A stretch of DNA of 64,000 bases from Anabaena sp. 4-3 (GCF_001597745.1 NZ_LUHJ01000072.1:102465-166464), one strand, 5' to 3'; shown: positions 1 to 10,204, counted from the first letter of the stretch. Made by a program: numbers and translations. The notes: generated from the letters alone by a model not told the origin.

Positions 1-2112
1 TATCGACAAATCTACTTCTAATTCTTGCTGTGACGGCATACCCGAAGGTTCTAAAGCATGAATTACCGTCAGTATTCCTTCTTCATTAATAATCGAGTAG
101 GCTACACGGTAGTGGCTGAAGTATTCACTTAACTGGTAAACAGTAAAGGAAATTATTTGTTCTACTGTCATGCCCGTGGTAATACCTGTGAGGATGCTAT
201 TAATTAAACCTAACCGCGCTTGACTTTCCCTGAGAGCCATCTCTGAGAGTTTGCGTTGTGTGATGTCACGATACTGCCACAGGTGTCCTTGATACTGCTG
301 ATCTACGAAAACAGGAATATAGTCTCGCTCTAAAGTGCGACCATCTATTAAATTGATTTCTTCTGCTGTGACTACTCGTTTTTCCTGAAGTATTTGCTCA
401 ATACGTTTTAATGTGGCATCTGGATTGATAAATATCTGTTTTGACTGTTGAACTAATTGATTACAGTCTGCGCCCAATAAAGCCTCAGAGGATACAATAA
501 TACCAAACAGGTGACAAAATTGTTGATTAATTAAAGCTATTTTCCGGGTTTCATCTTCTACTAATACACCCGCTTGCAGATTTTCAATTAAAGCTGCTAA
601 TCGTGAACTGGTTGCCCGTAATTGCTCTTCTGCTTGTTTGCGCTCAGTGATGTCTGTGTGAGAACCTGTCATCCGCACGACATGATTGTTCTCGTCCCAC
701 AAAGCTTGTCCACGATCTAAAATCCATTTATAACTGCCATCTTTGCACTGAACTCGATGTTCAGTAATATAAAAAGGTATCTTTTGAGCAAAATGATTTT
801 GGACAGTTTCTAAAACCAAATTTAAATCATCAGGATGTACTCTGTTAGTCCACTCGTCTAAATTGTGGGAAATTTCATGATCCTCATACCCTAACATTTC
901 TTTCCATCGCGCTGAAAAGAAGACTTCATTAGTTTTGAGGTTCCAGTCCCAAACACCATCATTACTACCTCGCAAAGCCAGTTGCCAGCGTTCTTCACTT
1001 TGCCGTAGGGCTTCTTCTGAGTGTTTGCGATCGCTCACATCTTCGACAATATACGAAAATTGCGGGCGATAATTAACTGATTCACCAATGTAGGAAACTG
1101 TTGCGGATAACCATTTGATTGTTTCTCCTTGTTGGTGGGAATACTCAAAGCGCACGGGTTGCCCTGTGCGTTGGCTTTCTCGATAGTGGTTGATCCAGGT
1201 ACGGATATTGTCTTCACCTGCACCCATTTGGCTAGCCAATTGATTGTGCATGGTTTGTGTAGTCGCGCCAAAAAATTTGGCGGCACTGGCGTTATCTGAT
1301 AAATGCAGGATGTCATCATCTAATAATTCCACTACACCCATCATCATCGGTGAGGTGTCATAAAAACTTCGCAGCACTGCTTTCCCTTCCCTTAATGCTG
1401 CTTCTGCTTGTTGCGTCCGTGTTAGTTCGATGTGCAAAGCTTGGTTAAGCTGCCGTAACTCGGCAGTTCTTTGAGCAACTTTGGCTTCTAGTTCTACGTT
1501 GGCTTTTTGGACTTGTTCCAGCAGTGTAGCCTGTTGAATGGCGATCGCTACCTGAATTGATAAATTCTCCAGCAAGTCCTTTTCTTCCGGTTGCCATTCC
1601 CGGATATCACTACATTGGTGTGCAATTAGTAACCCCCAAAGCATATCATCTAGCAACAGAGGGACAATTAACGCAGCCTTGACCTGAAATTTCTGCAAAA
1701 ACTTGATATAACAGTCACTTAATCCGGCTTTATTAATATCTGTAATTGCTTTAGTATGGTAGTTATCATAGTAATGTATCAACTTTTGTTCAAAGCACTC
1801 ATCTTTGACTACTCTGTTTAAAATTGACCATTCAGGTTGTGCCACTGATTCAACAACAACTGTGCCACTCCCATCTGATTCAAATCGATAAATAAGTACC
1901 CGATCAGCTTGTAATAGTTGTTGTACTTCTGTCACAGTTGTGTTAAGAATCGTTTCTAAGCTTAAAGAAGCTCGAATTTTCAAAGCAACATTAGTCAGGA
2001 GTTGGTTTTGTCGAGCCTGTTGTTGAATTTTGATATCTTGCTTGTTGACTTGTTGAGAAATGACACGGTAAATATGATGTAATAAACTAAATTTGTGTTT
2101 TGGATAATTCAT
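1..2112 (-). CDS. Multi-PAS/GAF sensor protein, probably a histidine kinase (3' end outside window)
   Basis: The frame runs open from an ATG at 2112 to the window edge, so the C-terminal part is missing and a kinase domain is inferred, not seen. The N-terminus (about residues 30-210) is a GAF domain of the phytochrome-related type, with the typical ADRVLIYRF core and a later REWQPEE segment. A coiled-coil linker follows, then at least three PAS/PAC units, each ending in a DITERK- or DVSDRK-type motif, and a second GAF-like stretch begins near the edge. No membrane segment is visible at the N-terminus, so the protein is probably cytoplasmic. It is transcribed divergently from the response-regulator cluster that starts at 2834, and may belong to the same signalling system. 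The GAF lacks an obvious bilin-binding Cys-His pair, so photosensing is not implied. Confidence 0.85.
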   Translation of the reverse strand, partial: MNYPKHKFSLLHHIYRVISQQVNKQDIKIQQQARQNQLLTNVALKIRASLSLETILNTTVTEVQQLLQADRVLIYRFESDGSGTVVVESVAQPEWSILNRVVKDECFEQKLIHYYDNYHTKAITDINKAGLSDCYIKFLQKFQVKAALIVPLLLDDMLWGLLIAHQCSDIREWQPEEKDLLENLSIQVAIAIQQATLLEQVQKANVELEAKVAQRTAELRQLNQALHIELTRTQQAEAALREGKAVLRSFYDTSPMMMGVVELLDDDILHLSDNASAAKFFGATTQTMHNQLASQMGAGEDNIRTWINHYRESQRTGQPVRFEYSHQQGETIKWLSATVSYIGESVNYRPQFSYIVEDVSDRKHSEEALRQSEERWQLALRGSNDGVWDWNLKTNEVFFSARWKEMLGYEDHEISHNLDEWTNRVHPDDLNLVLETVQNHFAQKIPFYITEHRVQCKDGSYKWILDRGQALWDENNHVVRMTGSHTDITERKQAEEQLRATSSRLAALIENLQAGVLVEDETRKIALINQQFCHLFGIIVSSEALLGADCNQLVQQSKQIFINPDATLKRIEQILQEKRVVTAEEINLIDGRTLERDYIPVFVDQQYQGHLWQYRDITQRKLSEMALRESQARLGLINSILTGITTGMTVEQIISFTVYQLSEYFSHYRVAYSIINEEGILTVIHALEPSGMPSQQELEVDLSI

Positions 2113-2833
2113 TGCTGTTCATTCAGCTTAAGCCAAATTAAATATAACAATATTGGTGTCATTTTACTCCAGCACAACTAAGTATAGATTGTTGTTTTTA
2201 TAATGAGGTTTTGCCAGAGTATAAATACGCCAATTGATACCTAATCATTAACTCAGTAGTAATTGCAGCTAATTTCGCTAAAGAATACACAGTTTTAAAA
2301 CAAGACAGAATGTGAAACAGCAGCCAATCAGTGTTTATTGCTGCCAAGACGCACTTTTTACCAATTGACGACTAGCCAATTCGCAATAATCCACAACATA
2401 ATGAGAATGTCTGATTCCTAAAGCCATCTCAGGCATTTCTTGCCAGCAATGACGACAGAACCAAACAAGGTAACTCGTGAGAACAACAAAGACACTGGTG
2501 CATAAAATTTTAAATTTATATTTTCAAAAGAGGATTAGCTGGATTTTGCGCTAATTTTTCCAGCAGAATTGAGTTTCATCACAATATTGGTTAAATATAA
2601 AGAACTTGTGAAAAATTTAATTATTGATACAAAATTAAATATTTGTTTACTTTTCTTCAATTAAGTCGGAGTTGATGAAGTATCAATTCTGCAATTTACA
2701 AAAGTTATATGAAGTGAAATGTCTAAGAAAGTTATGTTTGATGTATGTGATTGGATTTCACAACTACTTTAAGTATTTGACAATTTGAGTACAAGTGTTG
2801 CAGGTATGACAAATATCTTCTAGGGTGCTGCTT
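2113..2833. other. Divergent intergenic region between sensor and response regulator
   Basis: About 720 bases, AT-rich, between two divergently transcribed signalling genes, so it should carry both promoters. I see no clear protein gene with a normal start, only the small minus-strand frame listed separately at 2335-2502. Confidence 0.5.
2335..2502 (-). pseudogene. Possible small CxxC-type protein or remnant without a start codon
   Basis: A minus-strand frame of 55 codons ends in TAA at 2335. It encodes a Trp/Cys-rich peptide with a WFCRHC motif followed by a QEMPEMAL helix-like stretch and an H-Y-V-V-D-Y-C segment. The composition looks like coding sequence rather than chance, but no ATG/GTG/TTG start is present before an upstream in-frame stop, so it may be a decayed gene. 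I do not recognise a family with certainty. Confidence 0.25.
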
Positions 2834-4699
2834 ATGAAAATTTTATTGGTAGCAGATGATGTATTACTGAGTGCGGCATTAATAGAATTACTTCAGACAA
2901 ATCATTACAGTATTGATTTAGCGAACGATGGTGAAGCCGGGTTAGATTTAGCAATGGCGGCGGAATATGATTTAATTTTGCTGGACTGGCTAATACCAAA
3001 ATTGGATGTACTTAGCTTGTGTCGGCAACTGCGATCGCGAGGTGATCTCAAACCAATTTTATTAATTACATCTCAAGATGCTAATGCAGATATTGTGGCA
3101 GCATTAGATGCTGGTGCAGATGACTATATAGTTAAGCCTTATGAAGCGGCAGCATTACTAGCAAAAATTCGGTCTTTATTACGCCGCAGTGGGGTAATGG
3201 CATCATCGACTTTAATTTGGGACAATCTATGTTTAGAGCAAGCCTCTGGGAAAGTAATATTTAATCAGCAGCTAATTTCACTCACAGCTACAGAATACAA
3301 ACTTCTAGAATTGTTTTTACAAAACCCCAATCGCATCTTTAGCCGTCAAATTATCTTAGATCAGCTGTGGGGATTTGATGATGCACCGATGGAAAATGCG
3401 GTGACAACGCACATTAAAGACTTACGCAAGAAACTGAAAGCCGTAGGACTGACAGAAGATATTATAGAAACAGTGTATGGTATGGGCTATCGTTTAAAGC
3501 CTCCGCCAGAGCAAGCGATCGCATCTGATACAGCCAGTTTAGAAGCAAATAATCAGCACAAAACAAAACCCACTCCCGATATAACCAACATTAATCGAGT
3601 CTTAGAAAGATTTCGCCATTCTTTTAGTCAACAGGTGGCAATATTGGAGGCGGCGAAAACAGCCCTTTTGGCAGGAAATTTGCACACCGAGTTACAGCAA
3701 ACAGCCAAGCAAGAAGCACACAAACTAGCCGGCTCAATGGGTGCGTTTGGGTATCCAGAAGGTTCTAGAATCGCACGGGTATTAGAGCATTTACTCAATC
3801 ATAATGGCATTCCGCCCACCGGAGAAACTCGCAGATGGCAAGATGATCAGATTGCCGAATTTTCCCAGTTGGTGACGGCATTACAACAAGAGTTAACCAA
3901 GTCACCTGTCAGTGCCACTACTCAACCTAGCCCCGCACCAGAAATACATCGAATCTTGGTGATTGATGATGATGTTACCTTGACGGAACAGTTAAAGGCA
4001 GAAGCAGCCGCTTGGGGAATGGGAATCAAAATTGCTCCTGATTTAGCCACGGCTCGCTCGCTGTTATCGTTCAGAACTCCTGATGCAGTTTTACTAGATT
4101 TGAGCTTTTCCGGTATAGAAGAAAATGGATTGACATTTTTGCAAGAACTAGCACAGCGATCGCCTAATCTCCCCATAGTTGTATTTACCGCCAGAGATAG
4201 CCTTGCTGATCGCCTAGCAGTATCACGGTTAGGAGCGAAACAATTTTTACATAAAGGAGCTACAACCGAGCAGATTTTTCAAACTTTATCCCGTGTCTTA
4301 CCTCAACCTCAAACCTCAGAAGCCAAAGTGTTAATCGTAGACGATGATCCTGTAATTCTGACTGGATTATCCGCATTGCTGACTCCTTGGGGATTAGAAG
4401 TAACAACGCTGAGTGAACCGCAGCGATTTTGGGAAGTATTAACCGCAACTGCACCAGACTTAGTGTTACTAGATTTAGAAATGCCAAAAGTTAGTGGATT
4501 AGAGTTGTGTCAAGTCGTGCGGCAGGATGCTCAGTGGGGAGATTTATTTATTTTGGTCGTCACAGCACACACAGATGCCGAATCGCTTCAGCAAGCCTTT
4601 GCCGCCGGAGCCGATGATTTTATTACTAAGCCAGTGCTAGGGCCTGAACTGGTGTCAAGGGTAATTAGCCGGATTGAAAGAAAGCGATCGCGTCGATAA
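2834..4699 (+). CDS. RcaC-like multidomain response regulator (REC-OmpR DBD-HPt-REC-REC)
   Basis: Domain order: receiver (about 1-118; acidic pair D8-D9, phosphoacceptor D51, K in YIVKP), OmpR/PhoB winged helix (about 128-225, with the TVYGMGYRL wing), HPt domain (about 255-350, phosphohistidine in QEAHKLAGSMGAFG), then two more receivers (about 375-495 and 500-620). The last receiver is canonical (IVDDD, LLDLEMP, TKP). The middle one keeps Asp but has HKG in place of KP. This resembles RcaC, the large regulator of chromatic acclimation, with an added receiver. The ATG at 2834 has an AGGG ribosome site at good distance; a GTG at 2825 would add three residues. The kinase gene starts 20 bp downstream, so the two are probably cotranscribed, and the HPt suggests a multistep phosphorelay. 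Target promoters are unknown. Confidence 0.9.
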   Translation: MKILLVADDVLLSAALIELLQTNHYSIDLANDGEAGLDLAMAAEYDLILLDWLIPKLDVLSLCRQLRSRGDLKPILLITSQDANADIVAALDAGADDYIVKPYEAAALLAKIRSLLRRSGVMASSTLIWDNLCLEQASGKVIFNQQLISLTATEYKLLELFLQNPNRIFSRQIILDQLWGFDDAPMENAVTTHIKDLRKKLKAVGLTEDIIETVYGMGYRLKPPPEQAIASDTASLEANNQHKTKPTPDITNINRVLERFRHSFSQQVAILEAAKTALLAGNLHTELQQTAKQEAHKLAGSMGAFGYPEGSRIARVLEHLLNHNGIPPTGETRRWQDDQIAEFSQLVTALQQELTKSPVSATTQPSPAPEIHRILVIDDDVTLTEQLKAEAAAWGMGIKIAPDLATARSLLSFRTPDAVLLDLSFSGIEENGLTFLQELAQRSPNLPIVVFTARDSLADRLAVSRLGAKQFLHKGATTEQIFQTLSRVLPQPQTSEAKVLIVDDDPVILTGLSALLTPWGLEVTTLSEPQRFWEVLTATAPDLVLLDLEMPKVSGLELCQVVRQDAQWGDLFILVVTAHTDAESLQQAFAAGADDFITKPVLGPELVSRVISRIERKRSRR

Positions 4700-4719
4700 C
4701 CAGGGAGAGGTTAACAATC

Positions 4720-7700
4720 ATGCGAACTTATCAGCGAGCATTACCATATCTTATTGCTGTTGTGGCCACTGCGATCGCCCTGCTACTATCACTGTGGTTA
4801 GAATCTATCTTACATCAAGGAATTGGTGCTGTTTTTTACATAGCCATCATTATAAGTACCTGGTATGGTGGTTTGCGGCCGGGGATAGTTACAATCGTGC
4901 TTTCGACATTGGCAATCAATTATTTCCTGATTCCCCCTAAAAATCAACTTTGGCTGACTCAAATACCGGATATATTGCGGTTAGGGCTGTTTCTATCAGT
5001 TGCCTTGACAATTAACCTAATTACTAGCAATCTGCTGAACAGCAAACGCAAGATTCAACAATTGACTGAGAAATTGATTCAGGAAAATGCTGAACAACTG
5101 CGGATGGCTCTATCGGCTGCCAAGATGGGGATTTGGGACTGGAATCTGGTGACAGGACACATTAAATGGTCACCAGAACACGAACAGTTATTTGGCTTGA
5201 CTGCTGGTAGTTTTGATGGTAGATATGAAACCTTTGACACTTGCTTGCATCCTGATGACCGCGAGATACTTAATCAGGCAGTACAACAAGCACTCTTGAC
5301 TCACAGCATCTATCAGTGTGAGTTTCGTGTCATCTGGGCAGATGGTAGCATCCACTGGATTGAGGGACGGGGACAGGCATTTTATAGCACAGAAGGGCAA
5401 CCAGTGCGTATGACTGGGACTGTCATGGCTATTGATGAGCGCAAGCAAGCCCAAGGTTTACTACAACAGCAAGTTGAGCAACAACGCTTAGTGATGGAGA
5501 TGACGCAACACATCCGGCGATCGCTCAACTTACAAGATATTCTACAAACTACTGTAGATGAAGTGCGGCGGTTTTTGGGGTGCGATCGCGTCACTATTTT
5601 CCAATTTTCTCCCACTTGGGGTGGAACTATTATTGTGGAATCTGTGGCACCTGAATGGATGCCTATTTTACCACTTCAGATTTATGACCCCTGCATTGGT
5701 GAAGAGTATGTTGAACCGTTTAAACAAGGCTTAGTTACTGCAAAAGCTGATATTTATACGGCTGGAATTAGCCCCTGTCACGTGGATTTTTTAGCCAGTT
5801 TGCAAGTCAGAGCCAACCTGGTTGTTCCCATTTTCCAAGGTAATGAATTGTGGGGATTGCTAGCGGCTCATCACTGTGCCGCCCCTCGTGAGTGGCAATC
5901 CTCAGAAATCGATCTGCTGCGTCAGTTAGGGGCGCAGGTAAGTATTGTCATCCAACAAGCTGCTTTATTTGCCCAATTACAAACTGAATTAACAGAACGT
6001 AAACAAGCTGAAGCAGCTTTACAACAACAGGAAATTACCCTACGGTTATTTGCTCAATACGCACCTGCTAGTATTGCCATGTTTGACAAAAATATGCACT
6101 ATGTCATGGTGAGCCAGCGATGGGTAGATGACTACCAGCTAAATTCAGCCGGATCAATAATTGGGCGATCGCACTACGAAATTTTTCCCGAACTTCCTGA
6201 AAGATGGCGGCAGATTCATCAACGGTGTTTGGCTGGGGCGGTTGATAAATGTGAGGAAGATTCCTTTATCCGCCCAAATGGGATGCAGCAATGGATACGT
6301 TGGGAAATTCACCCTTGGCATACTGCTACAGGTGAAATTGGTGGGATTATCATTTTTTCTGAGGATATTACCCAGCGTAAGCAAGCAGAACAAAGTTTAG
6401 CAAAAGAGCTAGTTCGTATCCAGACATTGTTCAATACATCCTTTGATGGCATCGTAATTTTAGGTGAGCAAGGAAATGTCCTAGATGCCAATCCCCGATT
6501 TGCTCAAATGCTTGGTTACACACCAGAAGAAATTACTCGACTGAGTATTTATGACTGGGATGCTGAGTTTACTACTGAAGAACTTCAGCAATTAATGTGT
6601 GACTACATCCACTTCAAAAGCGGAGTCTTGGAAACTCGCCACCGCCGAAAAGATGGCTCAATCTACGATGTAGAAATCAGCTCTAGCGTTGTGGAATGGG
6701 AAGGGGAAATTTTGCGATTTTGCGTTTGTCGAGATATTAGCGATCGCAAACAAGCCCAAATAGCTTTACAGCAATTGAACAACGAACTTGAGCAACGGGT
6801 AGTAGAGCGCACAGCACAACTGACAGAAGTAAATGATCGCCTCATAGCCACGCTCATGGAACAACACCAAGCTAGTCAACAGCTAGCGGAACAGGCACAA
6901 CTATTAGATTTAGCACATGATACTATCATCACCACTGAGTTAAACGGGGTGATATGCTTCTGGAACAAGGGAGCCGAGTCTATGTATGGCTGGAACACAG
7001 CCGCAGCTTTAGGACAGAACACCCATACTCTCCTCAAGACTCAATTTCCCAAACCCTTACCAGAGATAGAGGCGGAACTTTTAGAAAAAGGCTATTGGGA
7101 AGGAGAACTGATCCATTTCTGCCGGGATGCTCAACCTGTGACTGTAGCCAGTCGTTGGGTTTTACAAACAGACAACACTGGTAAACCGATGAAAATCTTA
7201 GAGATTAACAATGATATTACTGAGCGCAAACAAGCAGAAAATGCTTTGCGCCAGAGCGAAGAAAAATTTCGTCAGCTAGCAGAAAACATCCATGCAGTAT
7301 TTTGGATAACAGATCATCAAAGCCAGCGAATTTTATATGTGAGCAAAGCCTATGAAACCATCTGGAAAAGGAGTTGTGAAAGTCTCTACCAAAACTACTC
7401 AGATTGGTTAGATGCCATTCACCCAGATGAGCGTCAAAACGTCGAGATAGCATACAGCGAACAGGTGAAAACAGGAAAATATGACATCAAATATCGTATC
7501 ATCCGTCCTGATGGTTCAATGCGTTGGATTCGCGATCGCGCCTTCCCGATTAAAAATGAACTTGGGGAAATGGTGAGAATTGCTGGTATTGCCGAAGATA
7601 TTACGGAATTACAGCAGATTGAGCAGATGAAAAGTGAGTTTATTGGCATTGTTAGTCATGAACTCCGCACTCCTTTAACCGCCATTCGGGCAGCACTAGG

Positions 7701-8310
7701 TTTACTTAACAGTGGGATTTACGATCAAAAACCGGAGAAATTCCAACGCATGATTGAGATTGCATTAATCGACAGCGATCGCTTAGTGCGTTTAGTCAAT
7801 GATATTTTAGATTTAGAACGGTTAGAATCAGGTCGAGCCGTCTTAGAAAAAACCACCTGTAATGTAGCTGATTTAATTCAACAAGCAGTCGAGGGAGTGC
7901 AGGCGATCGCGAATCAGCAACATATCACCTTTAATATCAATCCCACCGATGCCCAAGTTTGGGCAGCTGCTGATGCCATAATTCAAACACTTACCAATCT
8001 GTTAAGTAATGCCATTAAATTCTCTCCTGCCCATTCCACCATTACGCTGAGTGTCAAAAGCCAACAAGATTGCGTACTGTTCCAAATTAGTGATCAAGGG
8101 CGGGGCATTCCCGCAGATAAACTAGAACTAATCTTTGGCAGATTTCAACAAGTAGATGCCTCAGACTCACGCTCTAAAGGCGGAACTGGTTTAGGATTGG
8201 CAATCTGCCGCAGTATTATCGATCAACATGGCGGTAAAATTTGGGCTAAAAGTAAACTTGGTGAAGGTAGCACATTTTTCTTTACTCTGCCACTGAGAAA
8301 TAGGGAGTAA
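4720..8310 (+). CDS. Membrane-anchored multi-PAS/GAF sensor histidine kinase
   Basis: 1196 residues. The N-terminus (about 8-115) has four hydrophobic helices of the KdpD/DUF4118 type. Next come PAS (about 125-245), GAF (about 265-415, CDRVTIFQF core), and four further PAS/PAC modules (about 440-560, 565-690, 735-855, 860-970), most ending in a D-I-T-x-R-K-Q type linker. The C-terminus is a HisKA domain with phosphoacceptor H980 in SHELRTPLTA and a HATPase domain with N-box (LLSNAIKFS), DQGRGIP and GGTGLGLAI. It has no receiver of its own, so it must phosphorylate partners, most simply the regulator encoded 20 bp upstream and the receivers downstream. The ribosome site GGGAGAGG lies before ATG 4720. 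The signal is unknown; the GAF lacks an obvious chromophore-binding Cys. Confidence 0.92.
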   Translation: MRTYQRALPYLIAVVATAIALLLSLWLESILHQGIGAVFYIAIIISTWYGGLRPGIVTIVLSTLAINYFLIPPKNQLWLTQIPDILRLGLFLSVALTINLITSNLLNSKRKIQQLTEKLIQENAEQLRMALSAAKMGIWDWNLVTGHIKWSPEHEQLFGLTAGSFDGRYETFDTCLHPDDREILNQAVQQALLTHSIYQCEFRVIWADGSIHWIEGRGQAFYSTEGQPVRMTGTVMAIDERKQAQGLLQQQVEQQRLVMEMTQHIRRSLNLQDILQTTVDEVRRFLGCDRVTIFQFSPTWGGTIIVESVAPEWMPILPLQIYDPCIGEEYVEPFKQGLVTAKADIYTAGISPCHVDFLASLQVRANLVVPIFQGNELWGLLAAHHCAAPREWQSSEIDLLRQLGAQVSIVIQQAALFAQLQTELTERKQAEAALQQQEITLRLFAQYAPASIAMFDKNMHYVMVSQRWVDDYQLNSAGSIIGRSHYEIFPELPERWRQIHQRCLAGAVDKCEEDSFIRPNGMQQWIRWEIHPWHTATGEIGGIIIFSEDITQRKQAEQSLAKELVRIQTLFNTSFDGIVILGEQGNVLDANPRFAQMLGYTPEEITRLSIYDWDAEFTTEELQQLMCDYIHFKSGVLETRHRRKDGSIYDVEISSSVVEWEGEILRFCVCRDISDRKQAQIALQQLNNELEQRVVERTAQLTEVNDRLIATLMEQHQASQQLAEQAQLLDLAHDTIITTELNGVICFWNKGAESMYGWNTAAALGQNTHTLLKTQFPKPLPEIEAELLEKGYWEGELIHFCRDAQPVTVASRWVLQTDNTGKPMKILEINNDITERKQAENALRQSEEKFRQLAENIHAVFWITDHQSQRILYVSKAYETIWKRSCESLYQNYSDWLDAIHPDERQNVEIAYSEQVKTGKYDIKYRIIRPDGSMRWIRDRAFPIKNELGEMVRIAGIAEDITELQQIEQMKSEFIGIVSHELRTPLTAIRAALGLLNSGIYDQKPEKFQRMIEIALIDSDRLVRLVNDILDLERLESGRAVLEKTTCNVADLIQQAVEGVQAIANQQHITFNINPTDAQVWAAADAIIQTLTNLLSNAIKFSPAHSTITLSVKSQQDCVLFQISDQGRGIPADKLELIFGRFQQVDASDSRSKGGTGLGLAICRSIIDQHGGKIWAKSKLGEGSTFFFTLPLRNRE

Positions 8311-8353
8311 GAAGCGGAGGAAGCAGGAGAGAAACACTAATAACTAATGACTA

Positions 8354-8734
8354 ATGACTAAACAAATATTAATAGTAGATGACGAAGAACGCCTCCGGGA
8401 ATTGGTACAGGCTTGTTTAGAAGACTTGGGAGGATGGAACACCCTCACGGCTGCATCTGGAAAAGAAGCCTTAAAAATCGCCCAAACACAAGCCATTGAT
8501 GCCATTTTGTTGGATGTATCTATGCCTGATATGGATGGCTTTGCAGTGTATGAGCAACTACAAGCGCATCCTACAACCCAAACTATCCCAGTAATTTTAT
8601 TAACCGCGAAAGTTCTACCAAGCGATCGCGCCCGTTTTGCTCAGATGGGAATTGCTGGAGTCATTAGCAAACCATTTGAACCCACTACCATTTCTGACGA
8701 AGTTGCCGACATTCTCGGCTGGGGTAATTCTTAA
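8354..8734 (+). CDS. Stand-alone CheY-like receiver protein
   Basis: A 126-residue single receiver domain without output domain. The acidic pair (VDDEE), the phosphoacceptor Asp in AILLDVSMPDMDG, the Thr in LLTAK and the Lys in ISKPFEP are all present, so it should be phosphorylatable. It lies 43 bp after the histidine kinase gene in the same direction, which suggests it is a shuttle or diguanylate-free output of that kinase. The LGGWN motif in its N-terminal third is shared with the next receiver, showing the two are tandem duplicates. Confidence 0.9.
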   Translation: MTKQILIVDDEERLRELVQACLEDLGGWNTLTAASGKEALKIAQTQAIDAILLDVSMPDMDGFAVYEQLQAHPTTQTIPVILLTAKVLPSDRARFAQMGIAGVISKPFEPTTISDEVADILGWGNS

Positions 8735-8842
8735 AACTTTCTAACAAAATTCCCATCTTTATTAGTTCTTTATTTTTATATTTTATCTTTTTGTTTATGA
8801 CAGGACTATAGATAAAAACCTTTTATAGCACAAGTCCGTAAC

Positions 8843-9259
8843 ATGAACATTTTTGAGGAGATGGGTATAGCTATCAAAAAAATATTAATTATTGATCATG
8901 AAATTAATGTGCGTGAGATTGTAGAACTCTGCCTAAAAGACTTAGGCGGATGGAATGTCATGACAGCCGATTCTCCATTACAAGGATTGCAGACGGCAGC
9001 AGTTGATCATCCCGATGCGATTTTACTGGATATCTCAACCCTTGGTATAGATAGCTTTGGATTTTTAGAACAACTCAGACATAACCCAAAAACTCAAGCT
9101 ATTCCCGTATTGCTGCTGAGTGCTAAAGCGCGGTGGCTAGATTCCCAAATGTTGCGACAGTATAACATTGCAGGTGTAATCCTCAAACCCTTTGATCCAG
9201 TTACTCTCCCTGTTCAAATTGCTAAAATACTGCACTGGGATTTTACAGCAATAGATTAA
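8843..9259 (+). CDS. Stand-alone receiver protein with altered acidic pocket
   Basis: 138 residues, paralogous to the receiver at 8354 (shared LGGWN, VILKPFDP and ILGW/ILHW endings). The phosphoacceptor Asp (AILLDISTLG) and the Lys (LKPFDP) are kept, but the usual Asp-Asp pair that binds Mg2+ reads Asp-His (IIDHE), and the MPxMDG loop is changed to TLGIDS. Phosphorylation may be weakened or metal binding changed. A second ATG at codon 7 (MGIAIKK) could be the real start. About 110 bp separate it from the previous gene. Confidence 0.85.
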   Translation: MNIFEEMGIAIKKILIIDHEINVREIVELCLKDLGGWNVMTADSPLQGLQTAAVDHPDAILLDISTLGIDSFGFLEQLRHNPKTQAIPVLLLSAKARWLDSQMLRQYNIAGVILKPFDPVTLPVQIAKILHWDFTAID

Positions 9260-9460
9260 ACAGAAGAAAGTGTTGACATTTTTCTTGGATTGAGTTATCA
9301 AGTTTCTGTTTATAGCTTCAACCCATTGGTAGTTGAAATCCTATCCCCTTTTTATCGAGTTTATTCAATAAATTCAGAATTGCATGAATAAGTACACTTA
9401 TTGTTGAAAACAACATAAAATCAAGAATGTTCAAATTTGGCTCGCTGAAATTTACTATAA

Positions 9461-9499
9461 CCTAGTTAACTATTGAAACGAGAATTTTAATTAACTAGG
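9461..9499. repeat. Inverted repeat in the 9260-9753 intergenic region
   Basis: Perfect 9-bp arms CCTAGTTAA (9461-9469) and TTAACTAGG (9491-9499) enclose a 21-base spacer. No T-tract follows, so this is not a normal terminator; it could be an operator for a dimeric regulator of the receiver gene at 9754 or a minor repeat. The remaining 490 bases of this gap are AT-rich with no gene that I can see. Confidence 0.4.
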
Positions 9500-9753
9500 A
9501 TATGCAATTTACTGGTAGTCATCATCCTTGGAGAAATAACACAGGTAAATTCTCAGGATACATTTTCGTTTGACGGCATAACATACACCATGAACCATCG
9601 ACAATGATGTAAATTTGGTAAGATAAACTACGATTATCAGGGTTTTAAAGAATACTAATTTAGCAATTTTCACAAATTAAATATAAATTCGCCAAAATTC
9701 GCCTAATTCCGCATCAAATCAATTTTTAACATAGCAATAGGGAATAAGAAATA

Positions 9754-10137
9754 ATGCAATCTGATAATTTAGTAAAACCCAGAATTTTAATTGCAGACGA
9801 TGAAGAATCACATCGGACTTTATTAACTTTAATACTTGAAGAAGAAGGATGGGATGTCAGAGAAGCCAAAAATGGCAAAGAAGCACTAGAAAAAATTTTG
9901 AAAGAGCAACCAGAAGTATTGATTTTAGACAATCACATGCCAGAATTAACAGGCGTAGAAGTATATCAGCACCTGCAAGAAAAAGGCATAAAATTAGCAG
10001 TTATCATGGTTAGTTCCTGCGTAAAAATAGAAGAGATAGCATCATCCTTGGGTATTTTTTATTTTTTGAATAAACCATTTGATATTCCAGACTTGATTAA
10101 CATGATTAACTGTGCTTACAAAAATTTTTTAACTTAA
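9754..10137 (+). CDS. Stand-alone CheY-like receiver protein
   Basis: 127 residues, one receiver domain. It has the ADDEE acidic pocket, phosphoacceptor Asp in VLILDNHMPELTG, Ser-Ser in MVSSC where Thr/Ser is expected, and Lys in LNKPFD. It is more distant from the two preceding receivers (no LGGWN motif) and is preceded by a 490-bp gap, so it probably has its own promoter. The partner kinase is unknown; the nearest is the multi-PAS kinase at 4720. Confidence 0.88.
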   Translation: MQSDNLVKPRILIADDEESHRTLLTLILEEEGWDVREAKNGKEALEKILKEQPEVLILDNHMPELTGVEVYQHLQEKGIKLAVIMVSSCVKIEEIASSLGIFYFLNKPFDIPDLINMINCAYKNFLT

Positions 10138-10204
10138 AGAAACGGTATCAGTCCCTAATTTTCTGCTTAAATAGCTGTAAAGCTGTGTTTTAGATAAGTC
10201 TACT

